Below are positions 54,574 through 63,215 of a stretch of 64,000 nt of DNA, one piece after another (the stretch's first letter is position 1; every line of letters starts with the position of its first letter). The position numbers and the translations under genes were made by a program. Origin of the DNA: Oceanisphaera pacifica (GTDB taxonomy: Bacteria; Pseudomonadota; Gammaproteobacteria; Enterobacterales; Aeromonadaceae); assembly GCF_017498065.1 (NCBI RefSeq), contig NZ_JAGDFX010000008.1, positions 109,783-173,782 on the forward strand, given 5' to 3'. A model generated the notes under the pieces. That model did no database searches and was not told the DNA's origin. It saw nothing but the letters and a program-made list of their open reading frames with translations.

Positions 54574-55818
54574 ATGTCCGATTTCCGTCAAAACGCACTC
54601 GATTATCATGCCTTTCCTACTCCAGGAAAGATCTCCGTTGAAATCAGTAAGCCGGCAGAAACCGCCAAGGATCTCGCCTTAGCCTACAGCCCAGGTGTGG
54701 CAGAGCCAGTACGTGAAATAGCGGCTGACCCAGACAATGCCTATAAGTATACGGGTAAAGGCAACTTAGTTGCTGTTATCACTAACGGTACAGCGATTCT
54801 TGGTTTAGGTAACTTAGGTCCTTTGGCTTCTAAGCCAGTAATGGAAGGTAAATCGTTACTGTTTAAGCGTTTCGCCAACATCGATTCTGTCGATATTGAA
54901 GTAACACACCGCACCACTGAAGAATTCATTCAAACCGTTGCGTCTATTGCTGATACTTTTGGTGGTATCAACCTAGAAGATATCAAAGCACCTGAGTGTT
55001 TTGAAATTGAAAAGGCGCTGATTGAGCGTTGTAACGTACCTGTATTCCATGATGACCAACATGGCACCGCTATTGTGACAGCTGCCGGTCTGATTAACGC
55101 ACTAGAAGTACAAGGTAAGCGCATTGAAACGGCGCAAATCGTTTGTATGGGAGCGGGTGCCGCTGCCGTTGCTTGTATGCAGCTATTAATTAAGTGTGGT
55201 GCACAGCGTGAAAACATCTATATGTTAGACCGTAACGGTGTCATTCATTCTCGCCGTGAAGACTTAAACGAATATAAAGCACTGTTTGCTAACAACACTG
55301 ATAAGCGTACGCTTGAAGATGTTATTGATGGCGCTGATGTATTTGTGGGTGTATCAGGCCCAGATGTATTGCCAGTTGAAGCCGTGAAAATGATGGCAGA
55401 TAAGCCAGTTATCTTTGCATGTTCAAACCCAGATCCAGAAATTAAGCCAGAGCTAGCACACGCTACTCGCCAAGACTTGGTAATGGGTACAGGTCGTTCA
55501 GACTTTCCTAACCAAGTTAACAACGTACTGTGCTTCCCATTCATCTTCCGTGGTGCATTAGACGTTCGTGCTTCACAAATTAATGATGAAATGAAAGTTG
55601 CAGCAGTTGAAGCGATTCGTGATTTGGCGAAAGAGCCAGTACCACAAGATGTATTGGATGCATCTGGTTACGAAAAGCTAGAGTTTGGCGCAGACTATGT
55701 GATTCCTAAGCCAATGGATCACCGTTTACTGCCTCGCGTAGCACGTGCCGTTGCTATTGCCGCAGTAGAGTCTGGCGTTGCCGGTATCGAATTACCAGAA
55801 AACTACATGCAAGACTAA
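54574..55818 (+). CDS. Malic enzyme, short form without phosphotransacetylase domain
   Basis: 414 residues. Malic-enzyme signatures are LAYSPGVAEPVREIA, VAVITNGTAILGLGNLG, catalytic and metal segment INLEDIKAPECFEIE, PVFHDDQHGTAIVTAAG, the NAD(P)-binding VCMGAGAAAVACMQLL, and FACSNPDPEI. It oxidatively decarboxylates malate to pyruvate. It ends after the catalytic part and lacks the C-terminal phosphotransacetylase-like domain of E. coli MaeB. Short forms of this type occur in Vibrio, Shewanella and Aeromonas relatives. Cofactor preference (NAD or NADP) is not determined. Confidence 0.92.
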   Translation: MSDFRQNALDYHAFPTPGKISVEISKPAETAKDLALAYSPGVAEPVREIAADPDNAYKYTGKGNLVAVITNGTAILGLGNLGPLASKPVMEGKSLLFKRFANIDSVDIEVTHRTTEEFIQTVASIADTFGGINLEDIKAPECFEIEKALIERCNVPVFHDDQHGTAIVTAAGLINALEVQGKRIETAQIVCMGAGAAAVACMQLLIKCGAQRENIYMLDRNGVIHSRREDLNEYKALFANNTDKRTLEDVIDGADVFVGVSGPDVLPVEAVKMMADKPVIFACSNPDPEIKPELAHATRQDLVMGTGRSDFPNQVNNVLCFPFIFRGALDVRASQINDEMKVAAVEAIRDLAKEPVPQDVLDASGYEKLEFGADYVIPKPMDHRLLPRVARAVAIAAVESGVAGIELPENYMQD

Positions 55819-55864
55819 TTAGCTCACCCTTCGGTAGTGATTAACCGAAGCGACAAGCAAAATA

Positions 55865-55894
55865 AAAAAGCACAGCCACTTGGCTGTGCTTTTT
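55865..55894. terminator. Bidirectional intrinsic terminator, malic enzyme and trmA
   Basis: Stem AAAAAGCACAGCC/GGCTGTGCTTTTT with loop ACTT between two convergent genes. An AGCT-rich repeat (about 55906-55935) follows up to the trmA stop codon. Confidence 0.88.
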
Positions 55895-55924
55895 AGTTTC
55901 TATTAGTTGCTTACGGCTTCCAGC

Positions 55925-57037
55925 TTACGGCTTTCTTTTAAGATATACCCCAGCTTCAACATGGTGGGTATAGGGGAATTGATCAAACAGCGCAAAGCGC
56001 TCAATGGTGTGAGTATGGGATAAGGTGGCTAAGTTATGGGCCAAGGTGTCCGGGTTACAAGAGATGTACACAATATTATCGTATTCTTGTACCAATTTAA
56101 CTGTCTCTTCATCTAGCCCTGCTCGGGGTGGATCCACCAAAATGGTGTTGCAGTCGTAGCTTGCTAAATCAATACCTTTTAAACGGCGAAACTCCCGTAC
56201 ACCGCGCATCGCCTGAGTAAACTCTTCTGCAGACATACGTAAAATGGTCACATTATCAATCTGGTTAGCGGTAATGTTATATTGTGCCGATTTTACTGAT
56301 GAGCTGGCAATTTCGGTGGCTAACACCCGATTAAAGTTAGCAGCTAGCGCCAATGAAAAATTACCATTACCGCAATAAAGCTCTAATAAGTCACCGGTTG
56401 CGCCTTGGGTCACATCCAATGCCCAGCTCAGCATCTGTTCATTCATGCGGCCATTAGGCTGAGTAAAGCTATTTTCTACTTGTTGATAAATCAGTTGCTG
56501 CTTGCCCGCTTCTGTATCTAACTCTAATTTTTCCAGCACATAATCTTGGCCTAACACTAATTTTTGCTTGCGTGCACGGCCAATAATACTGGCATTTACC
56601 CCTTGGGCCTGTAGCTGCTCACGCACCAGCTGCATGCCTTGTTGCCAAGCATGGTCTAGCTGGCGATGATATAACAAGCTGATCACCAGTTCGCCACTCA
56701 GTGACGACAAAAAATCCACCTGAAACAGGCTTTGGCGTAGTGCTGGCTGATCTTTAATCAGCGTCAATAACAAGGGCATCGCTTGGTTAATTAAGCGTGA
56801 CGCCACCGGAAACTGATCCACCCGATATTGTTGCTTAGTGGCCTTGTCAAACATGATGTAATACAAGTCATCACCCTGATGCCAAACCCGAAACTCAGCA
56901 CGCATTCGATAATGTTCTGGCTCAGAGGCAAATACATCTAGGCTCGGAGGGTTAAAAGGTGCAAAGGTCTCTTGCAGTTGTATCACTTTTGCATCCAACT
57001 GCGCCTGATAGGTGTGCGGATTAACCACAGTGCTCAT
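55925..57037 (-). CDS. trmA: tRNA (uracil(54)-C5)-methyltransferase
   Basis: 370 residues of the TrmA/RlmC/RlmD family. SAM-binding [17 protein letters not shown] (about residue 210), [18 protein letters not shown] motif ([12 protein letters not shown]) and the catalytic Cys in [16 protein letters not shown] are present. There is no N-terminal TRAM domain or iron-sulfur Cys cluster, which identifies TrmA rather than RlmD. It forms ribothymidine at position 54 of tRNAs. It stands alone. Confidence 0.95.
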   Translation of the reverse strand: MSTVVNPHTYQAQLDAKVIQLQETFAPFNPPSLDVFASEPEHYRMRAEFRVWHQGDDLYYIMFDKATKQQYRVDQFPVASRLINQAMPLLLTLIKDQPALRQSLFQVDFLSSLSGELVISLLYHRQLDHAWQQGMQLVREQLQAQGVNASIIGRARKQKLVLGQDYVLEKLELDTEAGKQQLIYQQVENSFTQPNGRMNEQMLSWALDVTQGATGDLLELYCGNGNFSLALAANFNRVLATEIASSSVKSAQYNITANQIDNVTILRMSAEEFTQAMRGVREFRRLKGIDLASYDCNTILVDPPRAGLDEETVKLVQEYDNIVYISCNPDTLAHNLATLSHTHTIERFALFDQFPYTHHVEAGVYLKRKP

Positions 57038-57060
57038 GAGTCTTGCCTCTGATAAAAATT

Positions 57061-57250
57061 AAACGCAGATTCTAGCACGACCCAGCGCGTGAAGGGTGAA
57101 GAGAGCAGAGGAACACTTAAAACCTATTTTACAACGAAACCCGCCAACCCCACACGAAGGGCAATGTTGAATGCTTAATTTTGAATGTTAATTAATTTCA
57201 TCACTCATCACCTTCTTTTCGGTGGATTCCGTGGCAAAGAGTCTTTAATC
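57061..57250. repeat. Degenerate dispersed repeats upstream of the PduO-like gene
   Basis: Contains CAATGTTGAATGCTTAATTT (about 57162), matching a word near 37127, and GGTGGATTCCGTGGCAAAG (about 57221-57239), matching the arm of the palindromic elements at 38.1 and 42 kb. These are probably decayed copies. Confidence 0.45.
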
Positions 57251-57278
57251 TTCAATGTTGTCTTAACAAGGAGCTCAA

Positions 57279-57806
57279 ATGCGCCGCAAAAAGCCTGATG
57301 ATTTACGAGAATGGTGTTATCCCTTTATTTTTGAAACGCGCCTTACCTGCGATTACGAAATTCTCACCGACGAACTCTGTTGTCATATTGGTGTAGTGCT
57401 TTCTATGTTGCCAGAAGAGTTTACCGATATTCGAGAAGATCTTGAGCAATTACAGCCACTCATCTACAACTTGAATGGTTCAGTACGTGGCAAACATGGT
57501 ATTTTTGAAGAAAATATCGAATGGCTTAAAACACGTTATACCCATTATCAGCAGGCCAGCGAAGGTAGGGTAACCGGCTTTGTATTACCCAGAGGACCAG
57601 CTCCGGTGCCGCAACTGCACTTATGCCGTTGCACGGGTAAAAAAATCGTACGTATGTTAGTGCGCTTAGAAGAAGCGGGCATTAAATTTGACGAAGCCTT
57701 ACCACGCTTTGCCAATGTGTTGGCTAATTTTTTCTTTGTGCTTACCGTTGCCATTAAGCATCGGCTTGAAGTAGCAGAAGTGCCCTATATTAGTATTAAC
57801 TATTAA
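57279..57806 (+). CDS. Degenerate PduO-type cobalamin adenosyltransferase homologue
   Basis: 175 residues. The middle and C-terminal parts resemble PduO-type ATP:cob(I)alamin adenosyltransferases: DELCCHIGVVLSMLPEEFTDI, REDLEQLQPLIYNLNGSV, GFVLPRGPAPVPQLHLCRCT and ANVLANFFFVLTVAIKHRLE. The N-terminal ATP loop TKTGDxGxT is absent, and the conserved CRRAER arginine cluster is replaced by TGKKIVR. It may therefore not transfer adenosyl groups and could be a cobalamin-binding or regulatory relative. AAGGAGCTCAA precedes the ATG. Nearby genes include a cobalamin riboswitch and BtuB 2 kb away. Confidence 0.7.
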   Translation: MRRKKPDDLREWCYPFIFETRLTCDYEILTDELCCHIGVVLSMLPEEFTDIREDLEQLQPLIYNLNGSVRGKHGIFEENIEWLKTRYTHYQQASEGRVTGFVLPRGPAPVPQLHLCRCTGKKIVRMLVRLEEAGIKFDEALPRFANVLANFFFVLTVAIKHRLEVAEVPYISINY

Positions 57807-57820
57807 GGGCACTTAACAGC

Positions 57821-58180
57821 TTAAGTATTATTGCGGTACGGGTTTTTGGGTAATTGATCTGCGCGTAGTGGTGGGCGACGTGCGTCTTCTTTCGGCCCAT
57901 AAGCGCTACTTAAATACTGTAAAATAGTCTCCTCAGTCTTATCATCAAATGCCCAGAGCCCCTGAGTTTCTTGCATCCAGCGGATCATTGATAGCCAGTG
58001 CTCACGGCTGCCGCTGTTTTGCGTGACTAGGCCTGCCGAGTGACAGGCAATGCAATTATTGCGCACCGTCTCCCAACCGGGAGCCTTAATAAAACCGGTT
58101 TGTGGATCTTTTTCGGCGGCGAGAGCAGGCGTTGCCGACAGCCCTAGCAATAATAAGCCTACAACAATAGGATGTGCCAT
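57821..58180 (-). CDS. Cytochrome c subunit of sulfite dehydrogenase (SorB-like)
   Basis: 119 residues from ATG 58180, which has AGGAGG four bases upstream and opens a signal peptide (MAHPIVVGLLLLGLSATPAL). One heme-binding motif CIACH lies in VRNNCIACHSAGL, and a likely axial Met follows in WMQETQGLW. It starts eight bases after the sulfite oxidase gene, so the two are one operon. It probably accepts electrons from the molybdenum subunit in the periplasm. The longer frame would overlap that gene. Confidence 0.85.
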   Translation of the reverse strand: MAHPIVVGLLLLGLSATPALAAEKDPQTGFIKAPGWETVRNNCIACHSAGLVTQNSGSREHWLSMIRWMQETQGLWAFDDKTEETILQYLSSAYGPKEDARRPPLRADQLPKNPYRNNT

Positions 58181-58188
58181 TGTGCCTC

Positions 58189-59529
58189 CTAGACCACTTG
58201 TACTGCGATACGATGACAAGCGTTATTCAAATAGCCTTTAGGATTCCAGCCCGGTACTACCATGGGCTGTGCTTTGCCTTCGCTATCTATCGCTCTTGCC
58301 CAAACTTCGTAATAGCCTTTTTCGGGAAAACTGAGCTCACTTTGCCAGTGTTGCCACGCCAATCGATTAACTGGAGCACGTAACTTGGCTTTTTGCCAAG
58401 TGGTGCCAAAGTCGATAGAGACATAAAGATCACTGACCTCTAAATCACCCGCCCAAGCATGACCGCGTACAGTTAAAGGTTCACCTATGGTATGGGTGAT
58501 ACCCGTTTTTGGAAAAGTAATGAGTGACTTAATTGGCATAGAGCCAATAATTTCCATGTCTTCATTAGGTACTTTAGTGCCCGGTGCTACCGGATATTTA
58601 GGGACACTATAAGCAGGGGCGGCCATTTTATTACCGTCGTGCACTTGGTCGCGTATCACTATTTTTTTCAACCATTTACCAGAAGTCGAAGCTGGCCAGC
58701 CACCACACACTAGTCGAAGTGGATAGCCATTTAATACTGGCAGATCTTCCCCGTTCATTGCCCAAGCAATCAAGGTTTGATCTTCTAATGCTTTAGACAT
58801 AGGCACACCCCGAGAAATAGACTCTTTGCTAGGGTCACCACTTAGGTGCAAGTCGGCACCGTAATAGCCAATATAAACCGCATCTTCTTTAATACCACAA
58901 GCTTCTAACACATCGCGCAACCGCACCCCGGTAAACTTAGGGCAAGCCACAGCGCCTGTGGTCCACTGGTTACCACTGGCGGCCGGTGTGTATTCGCTAC
59001 GGCCATTACCGCCACATTCAACCGTTAGCTGATAATCATAATGCGTAAAGCGAGACTTTAATTCAGCGAGCGTAAAAGTGGTTGGAGTCTCACAAGACTC
59101 ACCGGCTATTTCTAAGGTCCACTTATCGGGGTCGAGTAAGCTGACATCGGGTAGACGACCATTATTACGCACAAACATATGTTTAGCGGGAGTTACCTCA
59201 TCGTCTAATAAGTAAGGCGGCGTTTCAGCGTTAAGTGGTCTATCGTTTAAAACCTTTAGCCCTTCTTTACCTGGAATATCGACAAGGTCGTCAGACTGAG
59301 CAAAAGCAAGGGGGATAAACCCCGAAGACATGTTATTAGCCAGAGGAATACTCGCCCCTATGGCGGTGGCCATGGCAAGCAAGCCACTGCGTTTCAAAAA
59401 GCCGCGTCTTTCAGTATTATCTGCATTCTGCTCTAAGCTATCATGCACGCCTGTTGTGTCTGTTGTATGTTTAGTGAGCCGCTGGTCTTGCGGCGAAACT
59501 GGTGAATACTTATCAGGTTTTGAGGTCAT
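58189..59529 (-). CDS. Sulfite oxidase/dehydrogenase molybdenum subunit (SorA-like)
   Basis: 446 residues from ATG 59529 (AGGAG upstream). A Tat signal (ERRGFLKRSGLLAMATAIGA) precedes a sulfite oxidase molybdopterin domain with the molybdenum-ligating Cys in LTVECGGNGRSEY, GVRLRDVLEACG and the substrate-pocket GYPLRLVCGGWPASTSGKWL. A C-terminal dimerisation domain follows (LTVRGHAWAGDLEVSDLYVS). It oxidises sulfite to sulfate in the periplasm and passes electrons to the cytochrome encoded next to it. The SorAB naming is by analogy. It could act in detoxifying sulfite from organosulfur breakdown. Confidence 0.9.
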   Translation of the reverse strand: MTSKPDKYSPVSPQDQRLTKHTTDTTGVHDSLEQNADNTERRGFLKRSGLLAMATAIGASIPLANNMSSGFIPLAFAQSDDLVDIPGKEGLKVLNDRPLNAETPPYLLDDEVTPAKHMFVRNNGRLPDVSLLDPDKWTLEIAGESCETPTTFTLAELKSRFTHYDYQLTVECGGNGRSEYTPAASGNQWTTGAVACPKFTGVRLRDVLEACGIKEDAVYIGYYGADLHLSGDPSKESISRGVPMSKALEDQTLIAWAMNGEDLPVLNGYPLRLVCGGWPASTSGKWLKKIVIRDQVHDGNKMAAPAYSVPKYPVAPGTKVPNEDMEIIGSMPIKSLITFPKTGITHTIGEPLTVRGHAWAGDLEVSDLYVSIDFGTTWQKAKLRAPVNRLAWQHWQSELSFPEKGYYEVWARAIDSEGKAQPMVVPGWNPKGYLNNACHRIAVQVV

Positions 59530-59756
59530 GCCACTCTCCTGTTTAAAAATAACGATGACGTTAAAATAGGTAGAACAAACCGAAGTTAACACAAGTAAGT
59601 ATTATATTAACTATTAATAACCTTAAATTAACTTTTTTGTGACAGTAGATAATATAGTGCGGAACAATCCGCTTAGCCAGATAGACATCAGTAATAAGCC
59701 CATACTTAATGGGTGTTCCTATACAGTGAGAGGGGCTTTCTCTATAATGCTCGCGC

Positions 59757-59940
59757 TTTGGTGCCAAATGGCATAAACGGGAATCTGGTGTAAATCCAGA
59801 ACTGGCGCGCAGCGGTAACGAGGAACGACACGACAAGGGGAAACCCAGGCACTGCCAATATCGGGTGGGAAGCCGTCGTTTAGGTGAGCCATTATTTAAG
59901 GTTCGAGCCTCCAAGTCCGAATACCTGCCAAGGCATACAG
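59757..59940 (+). promoter_or_regulatory. Cobalamin (B12) riboswitch controlling the BtuB-like gene
   Basis: The conserved core is visible in order: GGTGCC, GGGAATCTGGTGTAAATCC, GAACTGGCGCGCAGCGGTAA, and finally the B12 box AAGTCCGAATACCTGCC (about 59913-59929). TATAAT at 59743-59748 is a likely -10 just upstream. The element ends 45 bp before the receptor start codon, so adenosylcobalamin binding probably hides the ribosome-binding site AGGAAG. Confidence 0.93.
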
Positions 59941-59984
59941 GAAGGCCAATCGGCCATCACTACGCGTACTAGGAAGTAAAAAAC

Positions 59985-61817
59985 ATGTCTAAACAATGGC
60001 TGGCAGCAGTAGCTCTGTTGCCGTGGGCGGCGTTTGCCCAAAACTCAACCTTTTCTCAAAATGATGATGCGACTGACATCACTATTTACAACAAAGTTAA
60101 GCAATCTGCCACTAGCGCCCTCGCGCCTGTTGAAGTGATCACCAAAGCCGATATCGAACGTCGCCAGCCGCGTTCTTTAGTTGATCTATTAGAAACCTTA
60201 CCCGGTATGCAGTTTGGTAGTCAGAATGGGGGGATAGGTCAAAATAGTAGTTTGTTTGTGCGTGGTACTAATTCTAATCAAGTACTGGTGTTGCTCAATG
60301 GCCGCCCAATGGCACAAATGGTTAACTCTAATATCGACTTTAGCCAGCTGCCGGTCAATAACGTGGAGCGCATCGAATATATTCGTGGCCCACGCGCCGC
60401 CATTTATGGTTCGAAAGCCATTGGTGGTGTGGTTAACATTATTACGACCTCTCAAGTTAACGACACTAAGCTGAGCGTCACTGCTGGTAGCAACGATTAC
60501 TATGCCGCCGATGTGTCGATCAACCAGTGGGTAACCGACAATACCCGCTTGCAGTTAGCTACTGGCTATCGTGAGACTCGCGGTTATGATGTACAGCCAA
60601 ATAATACCCAGTCAGATCGTGATGGCTTTGATAGTAAAAACTTAGCTTTGGGCATCGAGCATAAGTTGAATCAAGCTTGGACTTGGAATGCAAATTTTAA
60701 TGGTTGGGAAAATAATTTAGAGTACGACTTTGGTGAACCGGCCTGGCCAAGTTTTACTGCTAATAAAAATAAGACTGAAACCTATCAAATTGATACTGGA
60801 CTGCAACATCAAACGCAACAATTAACTAGTCAGATAAACGCTAGTTATAGCGAGTACAAAGCTGAAGACTGGAACAAGGAAGATAGGAGTAGTTACAGTA
60901 ATAATAGCTTTGCTACTACTCGCTTAGATGGATTAATGCAGTATCACTATTCTGAGCAAGGTTATGGGCTAGTTGGTATTGATTGGCAGCAAGATCGTCA
61001 ACTGTCTGACTCTACAGGAATCCTGCAGCCAGATCGTGATAATACCGGTGTATTTGCGTCAGTGTTGCATACGTGGAATCCCGTTTCTATTGAGCTAACC
61101 GGCCGAGTAGATGATAACGAGCAATTTGGTACTCATGGTACTTGGCAAAGTGCATTGTCACTGGCTTTAACTGAAGAGCATACGGCTACGCTGAGTTACG
61201 GCACTGGATTTAGGGCTCCAACTTTTGGTGAAATTGCTTCGGCAGAAGATGTAAATTCCCTAGAGCCAGAAAAATCGAAAAACTGGGAGTTAGGCCTTAC
61301 AGGTGATTATGATTTATTAAATTGGCAGCTGAATTTTTATCGGAATGAGATAAGTAATTTAATGGTGTATTCTAATACCCCTCCTTATTCGCTTGTTAAC
61401 TCAACAAAGAATACAGATGCTTTAATCAAAGGTGTTGAGTTGGTAGTAAAAGCTGATACTGGTCCTGTACATCACACCGCCAGTTATGAGTACACCAACG
61501 CTCAAGATATTGAAACTGCTAAGCAGCTACTTAACCGAGCCAAACGTAAAGCCAGTTGGACTGCAGATATTGATGTAGCTAAAGCTAATCTTTTTGCGCA
61601 GGTTTTGTACATGGGAAATCGAGAAACATATGGTGCAGTGGATAAAGAATACACTCCGTCCTACACCATATGGAACATAGGCGCACATTACCCCTTAACG
61701 CAGCAGCTGACGCTAAACGGTAAGATCAACAACCTGTTCGATAAAGACTACCAAGTTGTAAGTGGCTACGATGCGCCAGACATGGAATTCTATGTGGGTG
61801 CCGATTACCGCTTCTAA
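59985..61817 (+). CDS. btuB: TonB-dependent vitamin B12 receptor (BtuB-like)
   Basis: 610 residues. Signal peptide MSKQWLAAVALLPWAAFA, plug domain (about 40-150: APVEVITKADIERRQPRSLV, LVLLNGRPMAQ, IEYIRGPRAAIYGSKAIGG) and a 22-strand barrel ending in the aromatic FYVGADYRF expected for outer-membrane insertion. The cobalamin riboswitch directly upstream identifies B12 or a related corrinoid as the substrate. It works with TonB-ExbBD. The region around 61310-61460 is AT-richer than its surroundings, in a part likely to be an exposed loop. Confidence 0.93.
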   Translation: MSKQWLAAVALLPWAAFAQNSTFSQNDDATDITIYNKVKQSATSALAPVEVITKADIERRQPRSLVDLLETLPGMQFGSQNGGIGQNSSLFVRGTNSNQVLVLLNGRPMAQMVNSNIDFSQLPVNNVERIEYIRGPRAAIYGSKAIGGVVNIITTSQVNDTKLSVTAGSNDYYAADVSINQWVTDNTRLQLATGYRETRGYDVQPNNTQSDRDGFDSKNLALGIEHKLNQAWTWNANFNGWENNLEYDFGEPAWPSFTANKNKTETYQIDTGLQHQTQQLTSQINASYSEYKAEDWNKEDRSSYSNNSFATTRLDGLMQYHYSEQGYGLVGIDWQQDRQLSDSTGILQPDRDNTGVFASVLHTWNPVSIELTGRVDDNEQFGTHGTWQSALSLALTEEHTATLSYGTGFRAPTFGEIASAEDVNSLEPEKSKNWELGLTGDYDLLNWQLNFYRNEISNLMVYSNTPPYSLVNSTKNTDALIKGVELVVKADTGPVHHTASYEYTNAQDIETAKQLLNRAKRKASWTADIDVAKANLFAQVLYMGNRETYGAVDKEYTPSYTIWNIGAHYPLTQQLTLNGKINNLFDKDYQVVSGYDAPDMEFYVGADYRF

Positions 61818-61845
61818 TTTCTGTTAAAAGTTTAGCGCTGATTTC

Positions 61846-61869
61846 AAGCCGGCCTAGCGCCGGCTTTTT
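61846..61869 (+). terminator. Intrinsic terminator after btuB
   Basis: AAGCCGGC/GCCGGCTT stem with a five-base loop and a T-run (61865-61869), 28 bp past the stop codon. Confidence 0.9.
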
Positions 61870-61919
61870 CATCTCTGACTTTAGCGCTATCATAGCGAAT
61901 AGCATAAAGAGGGTATCCA

Positions 61920-62741
61920 GTGGCAAACATTCTTATTTTCGACTCCGGCATGGGCGGTTTATCGGTATACCGTGAGCTCAAAAGCCGCTTACCAGATCAG
62001 CAATACTACTACCTGTTCGATAATGCCTGTTTCCCCTACGGGGAGTTAAGCGAAACGTCTTTAGTTGAGCGTGCCGTCGAACTGTTTACCTCCTTTATTG
62101 CACAACACCCAGTCGACATTGCCATTATCGCCTGCAATACCGCCAGCACTCACGTGCTCCCCGCTTTGCGTACCCGCTTAACCATTCCCATTGTGGGTGT
62201 GGTGCCTGCTATTAAGCCCGCTGCTAAATATAGTCGCCAACAGCAGATGGCCAATCTAACAACCAGCAAGTTAGGCCATATTGGGTTATTAGCCACACCC
62301 GGTACCGTATCGCGACCTTATACAGCCAAGCTTATTGACAGCTTTGCTGCCGATTTACAGGTATCTATGCTGGGCACCACCGAGCTGGTAAAAATGGCCG
62401 AAGACAAATTATCGGGCTTACCGGTAGATATGGCGCAGCTATATAAGCTACTTACGCCTTGGCTTGGCGAGCAAGGACCCGACACTTTAGTGTTGGGGTG
62501 CACGCACTTTCCGCTGCTAGCTGACGAAATCAATCAATGTATGCCTAATGCCAAGTTAATTGACTCTGGTGAGGCGATTGCGCGGCGGGTAATCAGTCTT
62601 TTGGTGGAAGGGAAAGGTGGAGCTGAGCAAGTGAATCAAGAAGGGCGTTTATTTTGTACTCATCTAACAAAAAAAGCCCGGCAACAGGCCAGGGCTTTTA
62701 GTAAAGAAGGTTTTGGTGCACTGGAGTGCTTTATACCTTAA
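61920..62741 (+). CDS. murI: Glutamate racemase
   Basis: 273 residues, GTG start with GAGGG five to nine bases upstream. The two catalytic cysteines are in IIACNTASTHVLPAL (about 74) and LVLGCTHFPLL (about 187), with the N-terminal IFDSGMGGLSV. It makes D-glutamate for peptidoglycan. Its place just ahead of an rRNA operon is common in gammaproteobacteria, as is a neighbouring btuB (as in E. coli). Its 3' coding part contains the terminator of the convergent gene. Confidence 0.96.
   Translation: MANILIFDSGMGGLSVYRELKSRLPDQQYYYLFDNACFPYGELSETSLVERAVELFTSFIAQHPVDIAIIACNTASTHVLPALRTRLTIPIVGVVPAIKPAAKYSRQQQMANLTTSKLGHIGLLATPGTVSRPYTAKLIDSFAADLQVSMLGTTELVKMAEDKLSGLPVDMAQLYKLLTPWLGEQGPDTLVLGCTHFPLLADEINQCMPNAKLIDSGEAIARRVISLLVEGKGGAEQVNQEGRLFCTHLTKKARQQARAFSKEGFGALECFIP
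62669..62699 (-). terminator. Intrinsic terminator of the RRM gene, inside murI
   Basis: Stem AAAAGCCC/GGGCTTTT (62672-62679 with 62692-62699) plus inner G-C pairs, followed on the reverse strand by seven T. It lies within murI coding sequence, 50-80 bp past the RRM gene stop. Confidence 0.75.
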
Positions 62742-62750
62742 CCAGTGCCG

Positions 62751-63215
62751 TTAAGCTTGAGAGTCACTGCTCTCATCTTCTTCTTTACGTTCGTTAGCTT
62801 CTCTTACTTTTAGCGTGCGCTGCTGAAACTCAGAATCATTTAATGCTTGCTGTGCCGCTAATGCTGCATCACTGGGCATTTCAACAAAACCAAAGCCACG
62901 GCGCTTGCCCGTATGCTTATCTTTCATCAGTCTCACAGATAACACTTGGCCAAAGCTTTCAAACAAGGCTCTTACCGACGCTTCATTAGCACGATAAGGT
63001 AAGTTTCCTACATATAGAGTGGTAGTGGGAATTTCTGCTGGCACAGGAGGGCGTATGGCTAACGGAATTAAAAAGCCACCTAGCAACAAACCCAGTGCAA
63101 AAAAAGCAGCAGAAAAAGAAGGCGCAGCCCAGCTAACAACAAAATAGCCAATTAGAGCCAACACGATTGCGTAAAGAGCTGACTGAATAAAAACAGGATA
63201 ATGGGATAACTTCAT
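62751..63215 (-). CDS. Membrane-anchored RRM RNA-binding protein
   Basis: 154 residues from ATG 63215 (MKLSHYPVFIQSALYAIVLA). Two adjacent hydrophobic helices (about 9-30 and 32-52) are followed by a single RRM domain (about 63-140) with RNP2 LYVGNL and RNP1 RRGFGFVEM, both intact, and an acidic tail. Bacterial RRM proteins are usually short and soluble; the two-helix anchor would hold this one at the inner membrane with the RRM in the cytoplasm. Function is unknown. It converges on murI with a nine-base gap. Confidence 0.85.
   Translation of the reverse strand: MKLSHYPVFIQSALYAIVLALIGYFVVSWAAPSFSAAFFALGLLLGGFLIPLAIRPPVPAEIPTTTLYVGNLPYRANEASVRALFESFGQVLSVRLMKDKHTGKRRGFGFVEMPSDAALAAQQALNDSEFQQRTLKVREANERKEEDESSDSQA

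Noticed and set aside
59561..59914. 117-residue reverse-strand frame
   Set aside because: It lies across the cobalamin riboswitch on the opposite strand; composition follows the RNA element, and no ribosome-binding site is seen.
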